Source: Gloeobacterales cyanobacterium ES-bin-313 (GTDB lineage Bacteria; Cyanobacteriota; Cyanobacteriia; Gloeobacterales; Gloeobacteraceae). From it: 64,000 nt of DNA. A program made the translations under genes and the position numbers. Shown piece after piece: positions 1-8,631 of the stretch; within the stretch, counting starts at the first letter, position 1, and every line of letters begins with the position of its first letter. The stretch lies in assembly GCA_014379585.1 (NCBI GenBank), contig JACMLN010000109.1, positions 1 to 64,000 on the forward strand, given 5' to 3'. Under the pieces are notes generated by a model. That model saw only the letters and a program-made list of their open reading frames with translations. It had not been told where the DNA came from and searched no databases.

Positions 1-479
1 AAAATTACGATCTGATCGCCCGTTGGTACCAGGTAGAGCAGCTTGGTTGGCCCATGATTGCTGCTCGCCTCAATCAGTGCTTGCCCGGTGGTGGTATCAG
101 TCCAACGTTGCTTCAGACAACCCTTTCTCATCTGCGTCGCCCGCCTCAACTCGCGCCTGTGAGCTTGGAAGCCCAGCCTGAACTGTTGCCAGAACCACCT
201 GCACCCGAAGTTCTAAACTGGCAACATGTCCCGGAAGTTCAAGCGCTCGAAGACCATATTCGCCACCAGACAGAAATCATTCATCTGCATCAGACCCGCA
301 CTCTAGAAGCAACCAATCGTTGGGCACGGCTCGAAGAATTGGTTTCTCAACTTGTTCCGATGATTCGCGATGTCCAGCAGTGTGCAGAACGTCTGCCGCG
401 AAACAGTGCAGCCGCCAATCATGTTCGTGATCGCCTCAACGAATTAGAAGCGGTTCTGAGTAGTCTGCAAGAGAGCTAG
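1..479 (+). CDS. C-terminal part of an unrecognised protein (5' truncated by window edge)
   Basis: The frame is open from base 3, with coding-like residues (NYDLIARWYQ...) before the first ATG at 54, so this is the tail of a gene that starts before the window. It ends with TAG at 477-479. The visible part has a short globular start, a proline-rich linker (around residues 45-70 of the visible part), and a helical, probably coiled-coil C-terminus rich in Glu, Gln and Arg. I do not recognise the family. The next gene is convergent, 22 bp away. Confidence 0.6.
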   Translation, partial: NYDLIARWYQVEQLGWPMIAARLNQCLPGGGISPTLLQTTLSHLRRPPQLAPVSLEAQPELLPEPPAPEVLNWQHVPEVQALEDHIRHQTEIIHLHQTRTLEATNRWARLEELVSQLVPMIRDVQQCAERLPRNSAAANHVRDRLNELEAVLSSLQES

Positions 480-501
480 AGTTTGCTAATCAATAGGAAT
501 A

Positions 502-1572
502 TTAGCCACCCAACTTGAGGGGAATCACCTTTCTTGATGGGGAGATTTTTAAAAGGCGGAAATGGCCTGTATCCGCGATATATAAATTGCCATCACGATC
601 AACGCTGAGATTGAAAGGCCCACTCAGTTGGATCTGGGTAGCATTTTCGGTGTTTTCAAGACTCCCGCCCCCAGCAACCGTCGAAATGTTTCCCAGTGCA
701 TCGACTTTGCGGATGCGGTCGTTGTTGGTGTCGGCAATATAAAGATTGCCCTGTGGATCGGTGAGAGCCATCTGGGGGCGATCTAGTTTTGCTTTTAAGG
801 CCGCTCCACCGTCTCCAGCGAAACCTTCTTGCCCATTACCCGCCAGGGTAGAAATATTTCCCTTCGCATCTAGTCGGCGAATGCGGTTGTTGGCCGTATC
901 GGCGATCAAGATCTGTCCTTGGGAGCCGACTGCGACTGCCCAGGGAAAATCAAGTTTTGCCTTGGTTCCTGGCTCCCCGTCGCCGCTGAATCCAGCTTCT
1001 CCTGTGCCTGCCGCTGTTGAAATCTTTCCACTAGGATCGATCCTGCGAATCCGATTGTTGTAGGTATCGGCGATCCAGACATTGCCAAGGTCATCCACCG
1101 CCACTCCAGCGGGATCGTTCACTTGGGCTTGGCTGGCCCGCCCGCCGTCCCCACTGAACCCCGCTTGCCCGGTGCCAGCAATGGTCGAAATATTGCCATT
1201 GCCATCGATCTTGCGAATGCGGTGGTGGTTGTGGTCGGCAATATAAAGATTGCCCGTCTTGTCCTTGGCGATGCCCATCAAAAATAAGCCTGCCTTTGTG
1301 GCTGGGCCACCATCCCCCGAAAAGTCGCTGCTGCCATTACCTGCCAGCACCGCTGCTTTTTGGCTTGTGTGATCGATGCGAATGATTTCGTTCTGGCTAT
1401 GTTCGACGACGAGGAGATCGCCGGAATCTTCGCTGAGGACAAACACCGGATAGGGAGGTACATCCCTTGGCTTGTAGCCCGTTTGCACTAAGGCATTGCG
1501 CAGGAGGGTGACGAGTAACGCAACAGCGACGAGGGTGATCAGTAGGGGAAGTTGGCGAGCAGATTTGGACAT
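502..1572 (-). CDS. Membrane-anchored NHL-repeat beta-propeller protein
   Basis: The 356-residue protein has an N-terminal hydrophobic segment (about residues 8-27) that should anchor or export it. After it come about five NHL-type repeats. Each has a blade motif like AGTGQAGFSGDGG followed by IADTxNxRIRRID, with roughly 55-residue spacing from residue 60 to the end. NHL propellers usually bind proteins, RNA or carbohydrate; no catalytic residues are visible. It is divergent from lpdA with a 96-bp gap. The repeat assignment is secure. The ligand is unknown. Confidence 0.85.
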   Translation of the reverse strand: MSKSARQLPLLITLVAVALLVTLLRNALVQTGYKPRDVPPYPVFVLSEDSGDLLVVEHSQNEIIRIDHTSQKAAVLAGNGSSDFSGDGGPATKAGLFLMGIAKDKTGNLYIADHNHHRIRKIDGNGNISTIAGTGQAGFSGDGGRASQAQVNDPAGVAVDDLGNVWIADTYNNRIRRIDPSGKISTAAGTGEAGFSGDGEPGTKAKLDFPWAVAVGSQGQILIADTANNRIRRLDAKGNISTLAGNGQEGFAGDGGAALKAKLDRPQMALTDPQGNLYIADTNNDRIRKVDALGNISTVAGGGSLENTENATQIQLSGPFNLSVDRDGNLYIADTGHFRLLKISPSRKVIPLKLGG

Positions 1573-1619
1573 GACAGGCTGTCAAGGAATGTTCAATTTT
1601 GGCACGGTGGCCGAATCCC

Positions 1620-1647
1620 TTGAGGAGCACGATAGACTGAGTAAAAT
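1620..1647 (+). promoter_or_regulatory. Candidate sigma-70 promoter for lpdA-hfq
   Basis: TTGAGG at 1620-1625 and TAAAAT at 1642-1647 are separated by 16 bp. They lie 22 bp upstream of the GTG start of lpdA, between divergent genes. This is a sequence match only. Confidence 0.35.
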
Positions 1648-1668
1648 TTCTGGCTCAGGAGTACGAGT

Positions 1669-3039
1669 GTGGCGTTCGACTATGACCTGTTGATTATCGG
1701 TTGCGGGGTTGGGGGACATGGGGCGGCACTGCACGCAGTCGGCGCTGGTCTCAAAGTCGCAGTCGTCGAATTTCGAGAAATGGGGGGCACCTGCATCAAC
1801 CGGGGTTGCATTCCCTCCAAGGCATTGCTCGCCGCCGCTGGCCGCTTGCGCTTGCTCCACGAATCTGAGCACTTAGGAATCACCGTCGGTGAAATCAGCT
1901 TCGACCGCCAGAAAATTGCCGATCATGCCTATAAGGTCGTCGATAAGATTCGTACAGATTTAACTAAGAGCCTCCAGAAGCTTGGAGTCACGATCCTGAC
2001 GGGCTACGCGCGCCTCGCGGGTTCTCAAACCGTCACCATTGAAGACAACGGCGAAGTCCAGACTTTGACGGCCAAAGATATCTTGATCGCCAGTGGTTCG
2101 AAGCCTTTTGTACCTCCAGGTATTACTGTCGATGGCAAAACGGTGTTTACCTCCGACGAAGGGGTGCGCCTCGAAAGCATCCCTAAAAGACTCTGTATTA
2201 TTGGTTCGGGTTACATCGGTCTGGAATTCTCCGATGTCTTTACTGCCCTCGGTAGCCATGTGACGATGATCGAAGCCCTCGATCGTCTTCTCCCCGGCTT
2301 CGACCCAGATATTGCCCGTCTCGCCCAACGGATTTTAATTAAGCCCCGCAATATCGAAACCCATATCGGTGTATTGGCCAAAAAGATTACCCCCGGAACC
2401 CCAGTCACCGTCGAACTTTCCACGGGTACTGTCCTCGAATTTGATGCCGTACTCGTCGCCACAGGTCGTTCCCCTTTAACGGCTGACCTAGGGCTAGAAA
2501 CCGTTGGCCTCGAAACCCAACGTGGCTTTATCCCTGTGGATGAGGGCATGGCAACGACAGTGTCCCACCTCTGGGCGATCGGCGATGCGACTGGGAAGAT
2601 GATGCTCGCCCACACCGCTGCGGCCCAAGGTGCTGTCGTTGTCGATAATATTCTGGGCAAAAAGCGCACCGTCGATTACCGCGCCATTCCTGCCGCTGTG
2701 TTCACTCACCCCGAAATTGGCTTCGTCGGCCTCACCGAACCCCAAGCAAAAGAAGCGGGTTACAAAGTGGCCGTTGTGCGCACCTACTTTGGGGGGAATT
2801 CTAAAGCTATCGCCCAAGGAGATACCGACGGCATGGCCAAGTTGGTCTACGACGCTGACACCAAAGAACTGCTTGGCTGCCACATCATTGGCCCTGAAGC
2901 TTCTTTGTTGATCGCCGAAGCCGCCCAGGCGATTGCCAACCGCGAAACCATCGATCACCTTGCCCACCTCGTTCACACCCATCCCACCCTTTCGGAAGTT
3001 TTGGATGAAGGCTACAAGCGGGCAGCAGGGGTCTTTTAG
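1669..3039 (+). CDS. lpdA: Dihydrolipoamide dehydrogenase (E3)
   Basis: This FAD-dependent disulfide oxidoreductase reoxidises dihydrolipoamide, passing electrons to NAD+, in 2-oxoacid dehydrogenase complexes and the glycine cleavage system. The 456 residues show the N-terminal FAD motif (IIGCGVGGHGAAL), the redox disulfide CINRGC at about residues 42-47, and the NAD-binding motif GSGYIGLEF. They also show the second FAD motif GDATGKMMLAH and the C-terminal active-site HTHPTLSE. Translation starts at GTG 1669 behind an AGGAG. An Hfq gene follows 12 bp downstream, suggesting one transcript. Confidence 0.95.
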   Translation: MAFDYDLLIIGCGVGGHGAALHAVGAGLKVAVVEFREMGGTCINRGCIPSKALLAAAGRLRLLHESEHLGITVGEISFDRQKIADHAYKVVDKIRTDLTKSLQKLGVTILTGYARLAGSQTVTIEDNGEVQTLTAKDILIASGSKPFVPPGITVDGKTVFTSDEGVRLESIPKRLCIIGSGYIGLEFSDVFTALGSHVTMIEALDRLLPGFDPDIARLAQRILIKPRNIETHIGVLAKKITPGTPVTVELSTGTVLEFDAVLVATGRSPLTADLGLETVGLETQRGFIPVDEGMATTVSHLWAIGDATGKMMLAHTAAAQGAVVVDNILGKKRTVDYRAIPAAVFTHPEIGFVGLTEPQAKEAGYKVAVVRTYFGGNSKAIAQGDTDGMAKLVYDADTKELLGCHIIGPEASLLIAEAAQAIANRETIDHLAHLVHTHPTLSEVLDEGYKRAAGVF

Positions 3040-3051
3040 GAGCCTAATTCT

Positions 3052-3258
3052 GTGAGTGAACTTGATCTTAATAGCCCCAGTACCCGCCTCTTCCAAAGAC
3101 TGATCCGCGATCAGATCACCGTTCATCTCAAAACCCAAGCCGGTGAATCCTTCAGCGGAAAGCTGCGTTGGCAAGATAGCGACTGTCTATGCCTCGTTAG
3201 CGACAAAGGCGAATTGATCTTTTGGCGCAGTAGTCTTGCTTACTTGAAAACAGAGTAG
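3052..3258 (+). CDS. hfq: Cyanobacterial-type Hfq, Sm-like RNA-binding protein
   Basis: This 68-residue protein has the Sm fold pattern of cyanobacterial Hfq: a helix with RLIRDQITVHLKT, a beta segment with GKLRWQDSDCLCL, and the closing strands IFWRSSLAYLK. Known cyanobacterial Hfq proteins lack the classical KH motif of enteric Hfq. In Synechocystis the protein is linked to motility through the pilus ATPase PilB1; that role is not shown here. The start is GTG, with an AGGAG that overlaps the lpdA stop, so the two genes are probably co-translated. Confidence 0.85.
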   Translation: MSELDLNSPSTRLFQRLIRDQITVHLKTQAGESFSGKLRWQDSDCLCLVSDKGELIFWRSSLAYLKTE

Positions 3259-3363
3259 TTCCTCTTTCTTAGGTCTGGGGCTCTCCAGTGGCACAATCTA
3301 ATGCCCTGATGCAGGGATTCCCTATGTGTTGCTAATGAGCGTGTGAAGCAAATAGGCATGTAG

Positions 3364-3383
3364 GGGCGCAGCATGCTGCGCCC
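3364..3383. repeat. 20-bp perfect palindrome, copy P1
   Basis: The sequence GGGCGCAGCATGCTGCGCCC is its own reverse complement. It is flanked by TGTAGG on the left and AACCCC on the right. Copies recur at 19710-19729 and 58718-58737. This copy lies 18 bp beyond the stop of the M28 peptidase gene, in the gap between convergent genes, where a hairpin could stop or protect transcripts. Confidence 0.8.
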
Positions 3384-3401
3384 AACCCCAGATGTTATTG
3401 A

Positions 3402-5642
3402 TCAGGGAATACCCAAAAGAGCCGTCGCCTTGTCGATTTGAGTGCTGACTTGATCGAGGGTACTGGCCACGATCGGAATCTGTGTTTGCACTTCCGTCCA
3501 TTGGCGTTGTTCGATGGCTTCGCGCACCGCTGGCAGGGTCTTGACTCCGTAGCCCGTGTAGAAACCAGGGGCATAGATCTGATGCTTGAACCAGGGGCGG
3601 CGGGGCAGCCCAGCTTCTTGGGTCATTTTTCGTTCGATCTGACTGAGCAACCCATCCAAAGCCAATTGCTGTTGGGGTGAAAGGGCTGTCGCTTTCGTGG
3701 CATCGTAGCGTTTTGCGCTGGTTTTGAGACGGGCAAGGGCTTGTTCGAGAGGCGCAAAGTCGAATGCTGGGACAGGGGTTTCCGTTTGGGGCGTGACGAA
3801 TGTTTGGGTCGGATCAGCCACGGCGACCAACAACTTTTCGCTGATCTGCCGATTCTTTTCGGCTGTCTCTTCGCGCAGAGTCTTGGCGAGCTTGGTGACT
3901 TCATCGACGTACTTCTGAAGGGTATCGGCGAAATCAGTAAATTCAAAGGGCAAGACATCGGCATTGGCAGCGCGAAGCGTTAAGCGGCCTGCAGTCTGGG
4001 CGAGGGTGATCCCGTATTCAAATTTGGGGTCGAGGAAACGGACATAGTTATCAAAAGAATCGTAGGTGGAGTGATAGGAACCACCCACCCCTTCGCCCCC
4101 GAAGCCGAGGTTGAGGGAAGCGATTCCCAAATGTTGCAAGAAAGGCGTGAAGTCGGAGCCAGAACCGAGGGCATCGATGCGCAGATCTGGGCGTTCCCGT
4201 GCTTCGCGGCGCTCCTCAGAACTCCCTTTGACGATCTCGCGGGCGCGGGTACGGGCTAAAACATTCAAACCTGTTTCCGGATCGGTGACATCCGTGGCTG
4301 CTTGATTAGCAAACTTTTCGAGACTATGAGAACCACCGATATCGAGAAACCCCCGCGTATTCGAGTCGGAATTAATGTAGAGGGCGGCTTTTTGTTGCAG
4401 AAGTTGGGCATGGGTCTCAACCCATTCAGTCGAACCGAGCAGTCCTGGTTCTTCGCCACTCCAGAGGGCATAGACGATCGTGCGCTTTGGTTTCCAACCT
4501 GTTTTGGTGAGGGTACTCACAGCTCGCGCCTCTTCCATCAAGGCCACTGCCCCACTAAGGGGATCGCTGGCACCGAATACCCATGCATCGTGGTGGTTGC
4601 CGCGAATCACCCATTCATCGGGTCGTTCTTTGCCAGGAAGTTTGGCGATCACGTCGTAGACCGGGGTTTGTTGCCAGTTAAAAGCCAGTTTGAGGTGCAC
4701 AGAAGCCGCACTAGCACCGAGGCGATAGGTCAGGGGCAGAGCACCACGCCATTCCGGTGGAGCAATCGGCCCTTCTAGCGCTTGCAAAAGAGGCAGCGCA
4801 TCGGCGTAGGAGATCGGTAGGACAGGAATTTTGGTAAGTGTCGTTGCATCTTTCATGTCTAGGCGCTTGGCTCCCGGCACAGAACCGATGCCTGGTGTGA
4901 GGGGATCGCCTGCATGTACGGGCATATCCGCCACCGAACCACGCTGAGCACCGTAGGGATTGCGCCACGGACCTTTGGGGTAGATCTCCCCTTGGCCGAA
5001 GCCGTCATCTTTGGGATCCGAATAGATGATGCAGCCGATGGCACCGTGTTCGTAGGCGACTTTCGGCTTGATCCCGCGCCAGGAACCGCCGTAACGGGCG
5101 ATCACGATCTTGCCTTTGACATCGATGCCATGTGCAGCGAGGACTTCGTAGTCTTTGGGAATGCCGTAGTTGACGTAGACGAGGGGTGCAGTGACATCGC
5201 CATCAATGGAGTAGGCGTTGTAGATCGGCAATTGTCCTGGTACCGCCGAAGTGCTGTCCTCTTTAAGGGGTGGCTCCGCCAGTCGTGCCCGATATTTCCG
5301 TGATCCGTTCAGTTGCAAAACCCGCGTCTTTGGCGTCGGAAACAGAACATCGAAGCGTTCAATTTCAGTCTCGTAGCCCCAGGAGCGAAATTGGGCAGCG
5401 ATGTATTCTGCATTTTCTTTGTCGCCGGGAGAACCGATGTGGTGAGGCTTTGCTGAAAGGCGCTGCATCCAGTCCCGCAGATGACTACGATCCAGTTGCG
5501 CATCGTACTGCCCCTCCAGGGTTCTTTCTTGCGCCGCACTTGTCGGGCTAAAACCAAGAAGCGGCAGGGGTTCAGCCAGGACAGGCAAACCAGAGAGGGA
5601 GAAACTCGCAAGACAAAGGGTACTCAACACTCGGCGCAACAT
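3402..5642 (-). CDS. Secreted M28 metallopeptidase, glutamate carboxypeptidase II-like
   Basis: The 746-residue protein has a signal peptide (MLRRVLSTLCLASFSLSGL), a PA-domain-like insert around residues 130-280, and the M28 catalytic core. Likely zinc ligands and catalytic residues are in NHHDAW, SDPLSG, WSGEEPGLLG and the late GSYHSTYDS. A helical transferrin-receptor-like dimerisation domain closes the protein. Members of this family remove C-terminal glutamate or other residues from peptides. The ATG at 5642 is preferred over an upstream TTG because it has a GAGG at the right distance and starts the signal peptide. Confidence 0.88.
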   Translation of the reverse strand: MLRRVLSTLCLASFSLSGLPVLAEPLPLLGFSPTSAAQERTLEGQYDAQLDRSHLRDWMQRLSAKPHHIGSPGDKENAEYIAAQFRSWGYETEIERFDVLFPTPKTRVLQLNGSRKYRARLAEPPLKEDSTSAVPGQLPIYNAYSIDGDVTAPLVYVNYGIPKDYEVLAAHGIDVKGKIVIARYGGSWRGIKPKVAYEHGAIGCIIYSDPKDDGFGQGEIYPKGPWRNPYGAQRGSVADMPVHAGDPLTPGIGSVPGAKRLDMKDATTLTKIPVLPISYADALPLLQALEGPIAPPEWRGALPLTYRLGASAASVHLKLAFNWQQTPVYDVIAKLPGKERPDEWVIRGNHHDAWVFGASDPLSGAVALMEEARAVSTLTKTGWKPKRTIVYALWSGEEPGLLGSTEWVETHAQLLQQKAALYINSDSNTRGFLDIGGSHSLEKFANQAATDVTDPETGLNVLARTRAREIVKGSSEERREARERPDLRIDALGSGSDFTPFLQHLGIASLNLGFGGEGVGGSYHSTYDSFDNYVRFLDPKFEYGITLAQTAGRLTLRAANADVLPFEFTDFADTLQKYVDEVTKLAKTLREETAEKNRQISEKLLVAVADPTQTFVTPQTETPVPAFDFAPLEQALARLKTSAKRYDATKATALSPQQQLALDGLLSQIERKMTQEAGLPRRPWFKHQIYAPGFYTGYGVKTLPAVREAIEQRQWTEVQTQIPIVASTLDQVSTQIDKATALLGIP

Positions 5643-5847
5643 GCAATCCTCAGGCAACGTACATCCTATGGAGAGTAGCCTAGGAAGCCTATCTTTGATT
5701 GTCAGCTTTGAACGATCTGAGAGGCTGTCCGTGGAAAAAGCCTTAATTGACAGCAGAAAGAAGGCTTAAAACTGCGATCACATGGGCAGGTAGAGTGTCA
5801 AGATATGGGGGCATACCACCTCTGCAACAGTAAACAGGAGACATAAA

Positions 5848-6810
5848 ATGGCACGCTATCGAAATCATTTGCCTCAATTGTCGAGTGATCTGTTCCTTAC
5901 CGATGGTGGACTCGAAACAACACTGATCTTTCGAGAAGGTCTTGAACTGCCTGACTTTGCTGCTTTTGATTTAATCAAGCATCCTGAAGGCTATGAAGCA
6001 CTTCGGGCGTACTTCTGTACCTATATCACAATTGCTCAGGAAGCTGAAGTTGGATTCATTTTAGAGAGTCCTACTTGGCGAGCAAATCCAGATTGGGGGG
6101 TGAAACTTGGCTATAGTGATGAATCGCTGGCAGAGATTAACCGCAGGGCGACAGAACTTCTCCACGAGATTCGGAATGAATATGAGACTGATAAAACACG
6201 AATCGTGATTAGTGGGTGCATTGGGCCACGGGGAGATGGATACGTTCCTACGGATGCGATGAACGCAGAGGAAGCGCAATCCTACCATTACAAACAAATA
6301 GAGGTGTTTCGTGATGCTGGTGCCGATCTAGTGACAGCTATCACCATGAATTACGTCGAAGAAGCGATTGGTATTGCCCAGGCAGCAAAACTAGTGGAGA
6401 TGCCTGTAGTTGTCTCTTTCACGGTAGAAACCGATGGGAAGCTGCCGACAGGTCAACTCTTGAAGGATGCTGTAGAGCAGGTCGATTTAGCGACCAACTT
6501 CGCACCAGCCTATTACATGATCAACTGCGCTCATCCGACGCATTTTGCCAACCAATTGACAGTTAGCGAACCCTGGGTCACAAGAATTCGCGGTATCCGT
6601 GCAAATGCTTCTACCAAGAGCCATGCAGAACTGAATGAATCCACAGAGCTAGATGACGGCAACCCAGAAGAACTTGGTAGTCAGTACCGTGAGTTACGCA
6701 ACAAATTGCGGCACGTCAACGTGCTGGGAGGATGTTGCGGAACTGATCACCGTCATGTCGAAGCCATTTGCAAAGCCTGTTCACCATTGTCTGACTCTTC
6801 GCATGGCTAG
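5848..6810 (+). CDS. Homocysteine S-methyltransferase family protein (MmuM-like)
   Basis: The 320-residue protein has the family opening LTDGGLETTL and the zinc-binding cysteines in INCAHPTHF and GGCCGTDHRH. Related enzymes move a methyl group from S-methylmethionine, S-adenosylmethionine or betaine to homocysteine, giving methionine. There is no cobalamin or folate domain, so it is not full MetH. AGGAG lies upstream of the ATG. It stands alone between a divergent peptidase gene and a convergent TPR gene. The methyl donor cannot be read from the sequence. Confidence 0.85.
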   Translation: MARYRNHLPQLSSDLFLTDGGLETTLIFREGLELPDFAAFDLIKHPEGYEALRAYFCTYITIAQEAEVGFILESPTWRANPDWGVKLGYSDESLAEINRRATELLHEIRNEYETDKTRIVISGCIGPRGDGYVPTDAMNAEEAQSYHYKQIEVFRDAGADLVTAITMNYVEEAIGIAQAAKLVEMPVVVSFTVETDGKLPTGQLLKDAVEQVDLATNFAPAYYMINCAHPTHFANQLTVSEPWVTRIRGIRANASTKSHAELNESTELDDGNPEELGSQYRELRNKLRHVNVLGGCCGTDHRHVEAICKACSPLSDSSHG

Positions 6811-6834
6811 CTAAACAGCCACTTCCAAAGAAAT

Positions 6835-8556
6835 TTAAGACTCTTTATAGCGTTTCAGTAAGGCTTGAACTTGCTCGGTTCCAGCACGGCCTAATATCGA
6901 TTGTTCAAGACTTGTGGCGAAGCGTTCGCCGAGTTTGCCTTGCAAAATGCTCAGAAGGCCAGCGGGTTGTCGCCAATCGGTGGAGCCGAGGCGTTCGAGG
7001 AGTATCATCGCTGTTGCCGCTTGGATCAGGGCTTCTTCGGGTTGATCGAGGCTGTAGAGGGCTTCGGCCAAGTAGGCGTGGCTGGTGCCTTGCCACCAGA
7101 GATCGCCCTCAGCACGGGCAAGGGTGAGGCTCTGTTCGAGATAGTTGACGGCTTCGGTGTAGTTACCCAAGAACAGTTCGAGGGCACCTAGTCCAGTCAG
7201 GGAAGCCACTTCAGCGGCACGAGCGCGAACTTGACGACTACGTTCTAATCCTTGGAGCAGGTACATTTCAGCGCTGCTGTATTCGTCTGGGTCCATAATT
7301 TCCTGGGATTGAAGCACCAGGGAACGTCCGTTGCCCAAATTGGCGAGGGCATGGGCTTCTCCAGAGGCATCACCGATTTGGCGGGCGTAGACAAGGGCGC
7401 GTTCGAACAGTTCGACAGCAGTTTCAAATTCTTTGAGGCGCAGATACGTACTTCCTAAGTTGATCCAGTTGGCAATCTGAACTTGGCGATTGTCCGGCAT
7501 GTCGGCTTCGAGGGCTTCGCGGTGGAGGGCAATGGAGCGCTGGTAGTCGCCCAAATACCGACAGGTGTAGCCGAGCAAGTTCAGCATTTTCGCTTTTTCG
7601 GAAGAACCGGCACTGGCTCGCAGCGGTTCGTCCAGATACGCCAGGGCTGCCCGCAGATAAGGGCCATCGAAAAGAGCTAGCAATCCACCGTAGAGCGGAA
7701 AGTAGGGTTGAGCAGCGAAGGAGCGCAAAATCTGGAGGGCACTTTGGAAACTTGCCTGCGATAGGGCAGGATTGCGGACGAGGGCTTGGGCAAAGTCCGC
7801 CCAAAAAATTGCAAAGGTCAGAAAAGTCGAGGTAAGAATCGTCGTTCGAGTCTGGTCGCTGAGATTGGGGTAACGAGTTTCAAAGGAACGCACCAAGTAG
7901 CGCTCGATGCGGCGCAACAAGATCGTGATTTCTGCCCAGGTTTCCAGGTCTAAACTTTCGGCGCGCAAGAACTCAGAAGCAGGTTCCCCCCGGTCGAGAG
8001 CTTCGAATAAAGAACGCAGAGTGCCCTGGGGAAGCTGTATCGCCCAAGATCCCCAAGGACCACTTTTGACAAAACCGAGATTGCTCTCCCCTCCATACAT
8101 CCAGTCCAGTAACTTCGCTTCCATGCGCAAATAGTTATTCAGACCGCGCTGAAGACCCGTTGCTAACTCCTGGGGGCCATCCTCGCGCTTTTCGAGGAGT
8201 TGAATCAGTTGTTGGAGTTCGTCGTCTGCCAACACTAATTCGCCATTCGGATCTAATCCAGCTAATAACTTTAAGGGTCGTTCTGTTGCTTCGCTGCTGG
8301 CCAAGGTTCGGGCAAAATTTCGCAGTTGGACTTCGCGGCGATTGTGCGCTTCTAGATCTCGCCAAATTTTGGCGATCAGTTTGAGGGTGCGTGCCGCACT
8401 GGATTCTGCACTGGTGGTCGCCAATAAGTTTTCTAGGTACTGATTAAATTCGTCGCTCAACTCGATCAGCACAGGTTTGAGCAAGGTAGCAATCGCCTCC
8501 GGAGAGCGGGCATTGCGGGCCTTGGCGATCAGACTGGCAAAATAAGCTTCGGACAT
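6835..8556 (-). CDS. TPR-repeat protein
   Basis: The 573-residue protein is mostly helical. Its second half carries TPR units, for example NLLGYTCRYLGDYQRSIALH and NLGSTYLRLKEFETAVELFE, at about residues 320-520. The first half has no motif I recognise. The start is set at MSEAYFASL (8556), because the longer frame would run into the divergent P450 gene that starts at 8632. TPR proteins are scaffolds; the partner is unknown. No signal peptide is seen. Confidence 0.8.
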   Translation of the reverse strand: MSEAYFASLIAKARNARSPEAIATLLKPVLIELSDEFNQYLENLLATTSAESSAARTLKLIAKIWRDLEAHNRREVQLRNFARTLASSEATERPLKLLAGLDPNGELVLADDELQQLIQLLEKREDGPQELATGLQRGLNNYLRMEAKLLDWMYGGESNLGFVKSGPWGSWAIQLPQGTLRSLFEALDRGEPASEFLRAESLDLETWAEITILLRRIERYLVRSFETRYPNLSDQTRTTILTSTFLTFAIFWADFAQALVRNPALSQASFQSALQILRSFAAQPYFPLYGGLLALFDGPYLRAALAYLDEPLRASAGSSEKAKMLNLLGYTCRYLGDYQRSIALHREALEADMPDNRQVQIANWINLGSTYLRLKEFETAVELFERALVYARQIGDASGEAHALANLGNGRSLVLQSQEIMDPDEYSSAEMYLLQGLERSRQVRARAAEVASLTGLGALELFLGNYTEAVNYLEQSLTLARAEGDLWWQGTSHAYLAEALYSLDQPEEALIQAATAMILLERLGSTDWRQPAGLLSILQGKLGERFATSLEQSILGRAGTEQVQALLKRYKES

Positions 8557-8631
8557 AACGAACTCGGCAGTATTCAGCCATCCTAACTCCGAGTCGCGCC
8601 TATCCTGGTGGAGTAGGGTTTGTAGGCGAAT

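Noticed and set aside
2494-3174. Minus-strand open frame of 226 codons opposite lpdA
   Set aside because: It is antisense to conserved lpdA and hfq coding sequence and matches nothing I recognise.
5643-5847. Possible riboswitch before the homocysteine methyltransferase-like gene
   Set aside because: I could not find a SAM-, SAH- or cobalamin-type core in the 200-bp leader; only short unpaired motifs are present.
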